Shown here: one piece after another, positions 1-6,547 of the stretch
Position numbering within the stretch: the stretch's first letter is position 1
Layout of the letters: each line of letters begins with the position of its first letter
The notes under the pieces: model-generated
Told to the model about the DNA's origin: nothing
Seen by the model: the letters and a program-made list of their open reading frames with translations, nothing else
Database searches by the model: none
DNA from: Oscillospiraceae bacterium
Lineage (GTDB): Bacteria > Bacillota > Clostridia > Oscillospirales > Acutalibacteraceae
Reading direction: 5' to 3'
Assembly: GCA_902766855.1 (NCBI GenBank)
Contig: CACXFE010000095.1
Coordinates: 1 to 8,951, forward strand
Length of the DNA: 8,951 bases
Program-made: the position numbers and the translations under genes

Positions 1-57
1 CCCATAGGCACAATACGCGCAGGCACGCGGCAAATCACGATTGAACGATGAAGCCAT
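1..57 (-). CDS. Partial small CxxC protein (N-terminal 19 codons only)
   Basis: An ATG at 57-55 opens a reading frame that stays open to the window edge, giving 19 residues with an N-terminal FNRDLP stretch and a C13-x-x-C16 pair followed by a tyrosine and glycine. A Shine-Dalgarno AGAGGA (69-64) sits 6 nt upstream, which is the main reason to call it a gene. It lies 46 nt downstream of mutS2 in the same direction, with only an A/T-rich spacer and no hairpin, so it is probably the next gene of that operon. The CxxC beginning resembles small zinc-ribbon-like Cys proteins of Clostridia, in which a second Cys pair would follow. That second half is outside the window, so metal binding and function are inference. 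Confidence 0.5.
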   Translation of the reverse strand, partial: MASSFNRDLPRACAYCAYG

Positions 58-103
58 GTAACATCCTCTTTTCTTGCAGTCTTTTTTATTTTTTAAGAAA
101 ATT

Positions 104-2494
104 TTATTCGGCAAGTTCCGCGATCGTCACGCCGTTTTCCCCTTCCCCAAAAGTACCGAGGCGATATTGCTTGATATTGGGGTGGGATCGCAGATGTGCC
201 TGCACCGCTTGCCGCAAAACGCCCGTTCCCTTGCCGTGAATAATGCGAACGCTGGAAATCCCCGACAGCACAGCGTTATCAATATAGCGATCCAGTTCAA
301 GAACCGCTTCATCCGCCGCCATTCCCCGCAGATCAAGTTCCCCGGAAACTTCCCGCTGCCCTCTGGACATCAGCCCCGTGATCCGGCGGGTTTTCTTTTC
401 CTCGGTTTTCGGGGCGCTTTTCTGATACCGCAGATCACCAAACGGCACCCACATTTTCATCGCGCCGGACAAAACATAGGCTTTCTTTTCCTTCTCTTTT
501 ACTTCCAGCACCGTGGCTTCTTTGCGAAGGTCGGCAATCAGCACCGTATCTCCCGGATGCAGCGCTTCCACCGGGCTTCCCACAGCGGCGCGCTTCATCA
601 CCGGGTCGGCGCTCTTCTCCAGTTCCTCCATGCTCCGCTTGAAACTTTCCCGCGCCTTTTGTGCGGTTTTCGCGGCATTTTCGGCGCTCATTTGTTTTTT
701 CATTTCTTCCAATTCGTTGAGCAGCCGCGAAGATTGCGCGCGGGCGTTTTCTAAAATCGCATCGGCGGTTTTGCGGGTTTGTTCCATCACTTTTTCACGC
801 TTGTTTTCCCATTCTTTTTCCCGCTCCGCCGCGGCCTGTTCCGCCGCACTCAATTCCTGGCGAAGCCGGCGCGCTTTTTCATGTTCTTTTTCCGCGTGCC
901 GCCGCGCCGATTCCAAGGAAGCCACCACCCGCTCAAAGCGCAGATCCTGATCCGATACCTCTGCTTTCGCGGTGCGAATGATCTCCCCGTCAAGCCCCAG
1001 CCTGCCCGAAATCGCAAAGGCGTTGGAGCGCCCCGGCGTTCCCACAATCAGGCGATAAGTAGGTTTCAGCGTGGTGACATCAAACTCACAGGAAGCGTTT
1101 TCCACCCGCGGCGTATCAATGGCATACGATTTCAGTTCCGGGTAATGCGTGGTTGCCACGATCTTGGCGCCCGCCGCATGCAGGTGCATCAGGATCGCCT
1201 TGGCAAGCGCGGCCCCCTCGATCGGGTCGGTACCGGCGCACAACTCATCAAACAAAACCAGGGAACGGTCGTCTGCCAGCCGGGTGATCGAAATAATATT
1301 GACCATGTGGGAAGAAAAGGTGGAAAGCGACTGTTCGATGCTCTGCTCATCCCCGATGTCGGCAAAAACACGGCGATAAATCGCCACGCGGCTGCCGTCG
1401 TCCGCCGGGATCATCAGCCCGCACATGGTCATCAGCGTCAACAGTCCTACCGTTTTTAAAGTCACCGTTTTTCCGCCGGTATTCGGCCCGGTAATCACCA
1501 AAGTATCGTACTCTCCGCCCAGTTCCACCGTAACCGGCACCACTTCTTTCGCCGGGATCAGCGGGTGACGCGCGCGTTTGAGTACCGTGATCCCCTCCGC
1601 ATTGATTTGGGGCAGAACGGCCTTCATACGGTATGCCAATTTGGCTTTGGCAAAAATCAGATCCAACCGCACCAAAGCCGCGTAAGAGGCAAGGATCCCC
1701 TCGGCAAAATTGCCCGCCTCGGCCGATAATTCTGCCAAAATCCGGTCGATCTCCTCTTTTTCTTTCAGTTTCAGCACCCGGATCTCATTGCCGGCTTCCA
1801 CCACCGCCATCGGCTCAATAAACACGGTGGAGCCGGTGGAAGAAGTATCGTGTACGATCCCGCCGATCTGCGCGCGATGCTCCGCCTTGACCGGCACAAC
1901 AAATCTTCCGTCCCGTTGGGTGATGATAGCCTCCTGCAAATATTTTGCCGTTTGTCCCCGCACCAGTTTCTCCAAACTCTCACGGACGCGGCTTTCTTTC
2001 GCCACGATTTTCCGCCGAATATCGTATAACGCGGGGGAAGCGTGATCGTTCAGTTCATCCTCCGATTGAATGGCAAAGGTGATTTTCTCTTCCAGATACG
2101 GGTTTGGCATCAGTTCGGCAAAAAGCCCGTCGATCGAAGTGGCGTGTTTGCTTTCCGCCCCGTCCCGCCACGCTTTCAAACCGCGGATCACTCGCAAAGT
2201 TTCGGCAATATCCAGCAATTCCGGGATTGATAAGGTGGCCATCGCCTGCGCCCGCCGCAATGCGGGCGCCATATTTTTGGCACGCCCGAAAGAAGGCGAC
2301 GAGGTACGCGCCAAAAAAGCGTATGCGTCGGCCGTGTTGGCCAGCAAACGCGCCACCTCTTCTGCTTCGGTGACCGGGGTAAGCGCCAGCGCTTCTTCGC
2401 CCGCGTCCGCCGTAACGGTCTGCTCCGCCAAGAAGGCAAGAATCTTATCCAATTCCAGCATTTTTGCCGCTTTGGAAGCCTCATATGCTTTCAT
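104..2494 (-). CDS. mutS2: MutS2 family ATPase/endonuclease (ribosome-collision rescue, anti-recombination)
   Basis: The 796-aa product has the full MutS2 architecture and normal length for the family (about 780-800 aa). In order there is an N-terminal core and clamp region (1-320), then a MutS-type ABC ATPase with Walker A GPNTGGKT (336-343), an STFSSHM signature region (391-397) and Walker B LVLFDE (412-417). A long charged coiled-coil segment (about 515-630) follows, then a KOW-like segment and a C-terminal Smr domain with LDLRG (720-724) and HGKGTG (753-758). There is no mismatch-recognition domain, as expected of MutS2 rather than MutS1. In Bacillus subtilis MutS2 acts on collided ribosomes; in other bacteria it suppresses recombination. 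The LDxRG motif is intact, so the Smr nuclease may be active. The ATG at 2494 has GAGGAA (2506-2501) 6 nt upstream, inside the end of the preceding yfhO-like gene. The 3-nt gap suggests translational coupling. Confidence 0.97.
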   Translation of the reverse strand: MKAYEASKAAKMLELDKILAFLAEQTVTADAGEEALALTPVTEAEEVARLLANTADAYAFLARTSSPSFGRAKNMAPALRRAQAMATLSIPELLDIAETLRVIRGLKAWRDGAESKHATSIDGLFAELMPNPYLEEKITFAIQSEDELNDHASPALYDIRRKIVAKESRVRESLEKLVRGQTAKYLQEAIITQRDGRFVVPVKAEHRAQIGGIVHDTSSTGSTVFIEPMAVVEAGNEIRVLKLKEKEEIDRILAELSAEAGNFAEGILASYAALVRLDLIFAKAKLAYRMKAVLPQINAEGITVLKRARHPLIPAKEVVPVTVELGGEYDTLVITGPNTGGKTVTLKTVGLLTLMTMCGLMIPADDGSRVAIYRRVFADIGDEQSIEQSLSTFSSHMVNIISITRLADDRSLVLFDELCAGTDPIEGAALAKAILMHLHAAGAKIVATTHYPELKSYAIDTPRVENASCEFDVTTLKPTYRLIVGTPGRSNAFAISGRLGLDGEIIRTAKAEVSDQDLRFERVVASLESARRHAEKEHEKARRLRQELSAAEQAAAEREKEWENKREKVMEQTRKTADAILENARAQSSRLLNELEEMKKQMSAENAAKTAQKARESFKRSMEELEKSADPVMKRAAVGSPVEALHPGDTVLIADLRKEATVLEVKEKEKKAYVLSGAMKMWVPFGDLRYQKSAPKTEEKKTRRITGLMSRGQREVSGELDLRGMAADEAVLELDRYIDNAVLSGISSVRIIHGKGTGVLRQAVQAHLRSHPNIKQYRLGTFGEGENGVTIAELAE

Positions 2495-2497
2495 ACT

Positions 2498-5095
2498 TTA
2501 TTCCTCATCTTCAAAACTGTCAAGATTGATTTGAAAACCGCCGTCAAATCCGTTTTCGATTTTCGGGATCTCAATGGAGGGCGGCTCCGTCGGATCCGGC
2601 AAAGAAGGATCCCCGCCCGGCAATTCGCGTTCGGCTTCCTCCGCAGCTTCTTCGCGTTTCCATTTGCGGATCAAACTTTCCCCCTCCGGGTAACGGGTCC
2701 CGCGCATACGCCCGGCAAAGAACAGGCAGCACAGTACATAGACCGCCAACACCGCACAAGCGCCGCCGGTGATCATCAACCCTTCGGTCAACCCCGGTGT
2801 TTGATACGAAAAACGGATCACGCTGTTGCCCGCCCCGACTTTGACGGCCATAAAGCCGGCATTGACTTTCTCGATCCCGGCTTTTTCCCCGTTGACGGTC
2901 GCGCTCCAACCCGCGTCATACGGAACCGAGAAGAACACCAAATTCGGTGCTTCCCGCGTAACTTCGGCGGTAAATCCGCGGCGATCGATTGCAAACGAGG
3001 TGGCCGCCGTTTCCCGCAGCCGATCGCAATCGTAACGCATGGCGTCGTCGGTCAAAGAAAGGGTGGTCGCGTCTTCCGTGCTGAAAGGCGGCAGTTCCAC
3101 TTCCTCGATATTTTGCAGCAGATCCCCGTACTTTTCAATTTGTTTTTCATCCAACAGTATGGCTTTTAACATCATCGCGGCGCGATTGCTTTTGCTGTAA
3201 CCCTCGCAAAAATCCCGCGTCATATAATACCGGTAAGAAAACCCGTAAGGAATATAATTGTCGTTCTCATAAATATAATAACCGTTTTCGGTTTTTACAT
3301 ATTCATAATCGGGCATTCTCGGTTCATCATTATCATCCAGAAAACTTTTCGCGCCTTTGCGATTCAACAAATATTTGACCGAGAGAAGCGGGCGGATCGC
3401 CGCCTGCTCTACATCCGGGCGGCTGCCTACCGATCGTTCTACCCCGATATAATCATAAAATTCAAAAATGGAAGCGGGCACCACCGAATGAAACGCGTTG
3501 ATTCCGTTCAGGCCGAGATACATGGAAGTGTTATCCACCCCGTCATATACATCCACCCGGAAATCATCCCGCCGCCCGAGATCCACTTCCCCTTCGATCA
3601 ACTGATTGATCATCACCGCTTTCGGGTCATAGGAATGCGACCGCCCGCAAGCGATAAAAACATGGCCGTATACCATGGCAAGCAGGCAGACAAACACGGT
3701 GGCCGCGCGGGTGAACGCCACCCGGTTGCCCCGATACATTTTCAAAAGAACTCCCAGCAAAATCAGCCCGATCAGCGCAATGGCACAGGCGATCCAGAAA
3801 CGGAAGACATACATCCCGTCACTGCTTTGGGAATAAAGGCCGAAGAGCAGTTTCCCCTCGCTGTTTTTCTGCGGGAAGAAACCGATCACCAGCGAAACCG
3901 CCGCCGTAATTCCCACAACCCACCGATACCCGCTGCGCCAGTCCACCTGCTCCTCAGTCAAGGTAACGGTGGCAAGGCACATCATCAGGATCGGCATATA
4001 AAACCAACGGGCATAATAAGAGGTGTTGAACGCATAAAACGCACTGTTGAGGATCGGCACCAGCGCCATGAACACACAAATACCGATCAATCTTTTCAGC
4101 CAATGCCTTTTTTTATTGGCAAACCATACGAAAACGCCCACCATACTGAACAGCGGCAGCCACCCCCCGAGAGAAGACCATTTGACCTCCGCCCCCGGGA
4201 AAAAGACCGGCCTTGCCGGAATATCCGGCGGGAAAAAGAAGCATTGCAGGATATTGCCGTAAATTTGTTCTTTGCCGTACATGATGGCGTTCCAGCCAAG
4301 CAAAAAGTTGGAAACGCGGCTGTTATCAAGAATAGCAAGGCAGGAAGGAAGCAGCAAAAACGCCGCCAGCGCAAGCCCCGTCACCGCCTCAAACGCAATG
4401 GCAAGAAGGCGGGAAAAGGAAACTTTGATCGCCCGCGAAAACAGGCGGACAAAGAAATACAACACCGTGAAAACAACCATGCCGAAGAAAAAGAAATAAT
4501 TCACCGCCGCGCAAACCGCTACCGCCGCCGCAAAAACCATACGGCGGTTTTCGGTGATCAGCAGTTCCAGCGCCAGAAGCAACAACGGAAAAAAAATGAT
4601 CGGCTCATGAAAATGGTTGAAAAAAATATTATACACCGAAAAGCCCGAAAAAGCATAAAGCAAGCCGCCGAGCCTTGCCGCCTCAGGCGTGCGGGTAAAG
4701 CGCCGGATATAGAAATACGCCGTGAGGGCCGCACAGGCAAATTTCAAAATCAGAAGCGGCCCCATCAGGTACGGCACCATCCAGTTCGGGAAAGGAAGCG
4801 TCAACCAGAAAAAGGGGCTGCCGAGCAGATAAAAACTATACGAACCGATGAAGTTGGCGCCGAGATCCGTCGTCCAACTCCAAAAAATATTGCCCTCTCT
4901 CACGGCCGCATGGCACTGCTGATAAAAGGGGATCTGCTGCACATTGAAATCCCCGTAAAAAATAAAATATCCCCGCCCCATGATCATGTACGGCACAAAA
5001 AGCACCGCCGCTACCGCCAAGGCGATCAAAAATGTGGAAACCGATTTTTCTTTCCGCGTCCCGAAAAGCACTTGTTTTTGTTCTGAAAAAACCAT
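2498..5095 (-). CDS. YfhO-family polytopic membrane protein (GT-C-like, envelope polymer glycosylation)
   Basis: The product is about 865 aa. It has an N-terminal membrane helix (about 18-38), an extracytoplasmic loop with a YGDFNVQQ motif (acidic residue D49), and roughly twelve further hydrophobic helices to about residue 480. A large soluble domain (about 485-770) then ends in a beta-rich YDAGWSATVNG module typical of YfhO proteins. A last helix (about 772-795) precedes a cytoplasmic tail of about 70 residues that is rich in Glu, Asp and Pro. YfhO of Bacillus subtilis takes part in glycosylating lipoteichoic acid, with sugar donated by a lipid carrier; that this homologue does the same is inference. 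The ATG at 5104 directly abuts the AAAGGA site, so the in-frame ATG at 5095, 8 nt from it, is the better start. The longer form has 868 residues. It is the first gene of the operon that continues into mutS2, 3 nt away. Confidence 0.88.
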   Translation of the reverse strand: MVFSEQKQVLFGTRKEKSVSTFLIALAVAAVLFVPYMIMGRGYFIFYGDFNVQQIPFYQQCHAAVREGNIFWSWTTDLGANFIGSYSFYLLGSPFFWLTLPFPNWMVPYLMGPLLILKFACAALTAYFYIRRFTRTPEAARLGGLLYAFSGFSVYNIFFNHFHEPIIFFPLLLLALELLITENRRMVFAAAVAVCAAVNYFFFFGMVVFTVLYFFVRLFSRAIKVSFSRLLAIAFEAVTGLALAAFLLLPSCLAILDNSRVSNFLLGWNAIMYGKEQIYGNILQCFFFPPDIPARPVFFPGAEVKWSSLGGWLPLFSMVGVFVWFANKKRHWLKRLIGICVFMALVPILNSAFYAFNTSYYARWFYMPILMMCLATVTLTEEQVDWRSGYRWVVGITAAVSLVIGFFPQKNSEGKLLFGLYSQSSDGMYVFRFWIACAIALIGLILLGVLLKMYRGNRVAFTRAATVFVCLLAMVYGHVFIACGRSHSYDPKAVMINQLIEGEVDLGRRDDFRVDVYDGVDNTSMYLGLNGINAFHSVVPASIFEFYDYIGVERSVGSRPDVEQAAIRPLLSVKYLLNRKGAKSFLDDNDEPRMPDYEYVKTENGYYIYENDNYIPYGFSYRYYMTRDFCEGYSKSNRAAMMLKAILLDEKQIEKYGDLLQNIEEVELPPFSTEDATTLSLTDDAMRYDCDRLRETAATSFAIDRRGFTAEVTREAPNLVFFSVPYDAGWSATVNGEKAGIEKVNAGFMAVKVGAGNSVIRFSYQTPGLTEGLMITGGACAVLAVYVLCCLFFAGRMRGTRYPEGESLIRKWKREEAAEEAERELPGGDPSLPDPTEPPSIEIPKIENGFDGGFQINLDSFEDEE

Positions 5096-5103
5096 GTGTT
5101 CCA

Positions 5104-5109
5104 TCCTTT
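5104..5109 (-). promoter_or_regulatory. Ribosome binding site deciding the YfhO-family start
   Basis: AAAGGA on the minus strand overlaps the first A of the upstream ATG (5104-5102), so that codon cannot be served by it. The second in-frame ATG at 5095-5093 lies 8 nt further on, a normal spacing. The divergent yfbR gene uses the same AAAGGATG string 9 nt before its ATG, which supports this reading. Confidence 0.65.
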
Positions 5110-5128
5110 AAAAACTCAAAATCTATTA

Positions 5129-5156
5129 TTGATATTATAACAAAAAATGGTATAAT
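5129..5156 (+). promoter_or_regulatory. Sigma-A extended -10 promoter for the yfbR operon
   Basis: TTGATA (5129-5134), a 16-nt spacer and a perfect TATAAT (5151-5156), with an extended -10 TG at 5148-5149. Transcription should begin near 5163, giving a very short leader that starts just before the AAAGGA ribosome binding site (5166-5171) of yfbR. Confidence 0.7.
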
Positions 5157-5162
5157 AATCAA
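5134..5162 (-). promoter_or_regulatory. Sigma-A extended -10 promoter for the YfhO-family/mutS2 operon
   Basis: On the minus strand there is TTGATT (5162-5157), a 17-nt spacer and TATAAT (5139-5134), with an extended -10 TG at 5142-5141. The predicted start of transcription would be near 5127, leaving a leader of about 30 nt before the ATG at 5095. Both boxes overlap the promoter facing the other way. Confidence 0.65.
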
Positions 5163-5180
5163 TATAAAGGATGTGAAAAA

Positions 5181-5774
5181 ATGCAAAACCATTTTTATTC
5201 GGTCATTTCCCGTATGAAAAACATCAATCGCTGGGGGTTGATGCGCAACACCCGAAGCGAAAATTTAAGCGAGCATTCTCTGGAAGTGGCGCAGATCGCC
5301 CATGCGCTCGCCCTGATTTCCCGCAAGCGGTTTGGCGGCAAAGCGGATCCGAACGCCGCGGCGGTGGCGGCCATGTACCATGACACACCCGAGATCATCA
5401 CCGGCGATATGCCGACGCCCGTGAAATACTCCAATTCCCAAATCATCACCGCCTACAAGCAAATTGAAAAAGCCGCGGAGCAGCGGCTGATGGAATTGTT
5501 GCCGGAGGATTTTAAGGAAGAATTTGAAGCGATCTACTCCCCCGATCCCGAAATTGCCCGGCTGGTGAAAGCGGCGGATAAACTTTCCGCACTGATCAAA
5601 TGCACCGAGGAACTGAACATGGGCAACCGGGAATTCGCCGCCGCGTATGACAGCGTGCTGGCGGCGGTCAAAGCCCTGCACTGCCCCGAGGCGGATGTAT
5701 TTTTAGCCGAATTTATGCCCGGCTTTTCTTTAACGCTGGATGAACAGAATAACCGATCGGAGGGAAAAACATGA
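5181..5774 (+). CDS. yfbR: 5'-deoxynucleotidase, YfbR-type HD-domain phosphohydrolase
   Basis: The 197-aa product closely follows Escherichia coli YfbR in length and sequence. That enzyme is a dimeric, metal-dependent HD phosphohydrolase that removes phosphate from 2'-deoxynucleoside 5'-monophosphates. Nearly all the residues I would look for are present at a one-residue offset: substrate-side R17 and W18, metal ligands H32, H67, D68 and a later D133, and catalytic-loop E71 and D76. The stretch TGDMPTPVKY (74-83) is the family signature, and LKC-like and EEL segments follow D133. The protein is cytosolic, with no signal peptide. The ATG has AAAGGA (5166-5171) 9 nt upstream. It is the first gene of a three-gene rightward operon, and its TGA overlaps the next ATG by 4 nt (ATGA at 5771-5774). 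The role is likely dNMP pool control, independent of its neighbours as far as can be seen. Confidence 0.94.
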   Translation: MQNHFYSVISRMKNINRWGLMRNTRSENLSEHSLEVAQIAHALALISRKRFGGKADPNAAAVAAMYHDTPEIITGDMPTPVKYSNSQIITAYKQIEKAAEQRLMELLPEDFKEEFEAIYSPDPEIARLVKAADKLSALIKCTEELNMGNREFAAAYDSVLAAVKALHCPEADVFLAEFMPGFSLTLDEQNNRSEGKT

Positions 5775-6535
5775 TCGAACAAAAAGCCTTGGCTTACGCC
5801 AATATGTACGGGGTTTTAGGCTCTCTTCAAATGCTCTGTGAGATCGACCCGCAGGCGAAACAAATCGTGCGGGAACTTCGAAAACCCGTTGCCCTGTGTT
5901 TTGATGTGAAGGGCGGCCCCTGCCGCACCTTCCGCTTTGACCGGAACGGTTGCACCGTTACCGAAGGCAGCGCCGGAGCAAACGCCAAAATGAATTTTTC
6001 CTCACCTGAAAAATTCAATCTTCTGATTGCGGAAAGCAAGCCCGGTCTGCCCGTGAAAGGGGCGATACGGCTGATCCGCTTTTTGACCGGCGATTTCACG
6101 AAATTGACCGACCGGCTGGAAGCCTTGCTGCGCCCAAGCCCGGAGGCACTGCGTGACCGGGCATTTTTCGAGCAAAGCACCTTGATGACGCTTTACACCG
6201 TGGCCGGCGCGATTTCCGGGCTTGCCAATTCGGACAGTATTGCCATGATCTCGGCTTCCAACACGCCCGACGGGGAGGTACTGCTCGGGATCAAAGATAC
6301 CGCCGCGGTGACGATCCGGGTGGAAAACGGAAGATTCACCACCCTGTACGCACCGACCGAGCATCCCCGCGCCCTGATGGAGTTTTCCGATCTTGACCTG
6401 GCGCACGGGCTGTTCGGCGGCGAAGTTTCCACGATCAATGAAATGTGTAAAGGCAATATCCGGCTGGCGGGCGTGCTTTCCATGGTGGATAACATCAACC
6501 GCATTTTGGATCGGGTATCGCTTTATCTGGCATAG
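5771..6535 (+). CDS. Uncharacterised protein with two tandem SCP2-like (sterol carrier) modules
   Basis: I do not recognise this 254-aa protein as a named gene. It has no signal peptide or membrane helix. Residues about 40-122 and 157-253 look like two copies of the same fold. Each has beta strands around a DRNG or VENGR turn, then a short A-x-M-x-F strand (ANAKMNF 70-76; RALMEF 200-205), a helix, a basic/glycine strand (PVKGAIRL; GNIRLAGV), and a final helix ending in LTDRLEALL or ILDRVSLYL. That order matches SCP2-type lipid-binding domains, in which the last strand and helix close a hydrophobic pocket. The assignment rests on reading the pattern by eye. GGAGGG (5759-5764) stands 6 nt before the ATG, which overlaps the yfbR stop by 4 nt, so translation is probably coupled. 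The next gene, a PLP enzyme, begins 12 nt after the stop. Binding of a lipid or hydrophobic substrate for that enzyme is possible but unproven. Confidence 0.85.
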   Translation: MIEQKALAYANMYGVLGSLQMLCEIDPQAKQIVRELRKPVALCFDVKGGPCRTFRFDRNGCTVTEGSAGANAKMNFSSPEKFNLLIAESKPGLPVKGAIRLIRFLTGDFTKLTDRLEALLRPSPEALRDRAFFEQSTLMTLYTVAGAISGLANSDSIAMISASNTPDGEVLLGIKDTAAVTIRVENGRFTTLYAPTEHPRALMEFSDLDLAHGLFGGEVSTINEMCKGNIRLAGVLSMVDNINRILDRVSLYLA

Positions 6536-6547
6536 GAGGGCAGAACA

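Larger units (their letters stand above)
5128..5163. repeat. Imperfect palindrome containing both divergent promoters
   Basis: The left arm ATTGATATTATA (5128-5139) and the right arm TATAATAATCAAT (5151-5163) are inverted copies apart from one extra A, separated by an 11-nt centre. Each arm supplies the -35 box of one promoter and the -10 box of the other, so the symmetry comes at least partly from two head-to-head overlapping promoters. Confidence 0.7.

Noticed and set aside
74..1459. Long plus-strand open frames opposite mutS2
   Set aside because: Their compositions are low-complexity and antisense-like, while the opposite strand encodes every expected MutS2 motif.
3488..5086. A 532-codon open frame on the plus strand opposite the YfhO-family gene
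   Set aside because: The translation is highly basic and rich in His, Arg, Gln and Pro, with no recognisable domain and no ribosome binding site. It mirrors a GC-rich hydrophobic membrane-protein gene on the other strand, which is clearly the real one.
5171..5176. An ATG-TGA start-stop pair just before the yfbR start
   Set aside because: It arises from the AAAGGATG ribosome binding site itself and has no separate site upstream to be translated from; likely coincidence.
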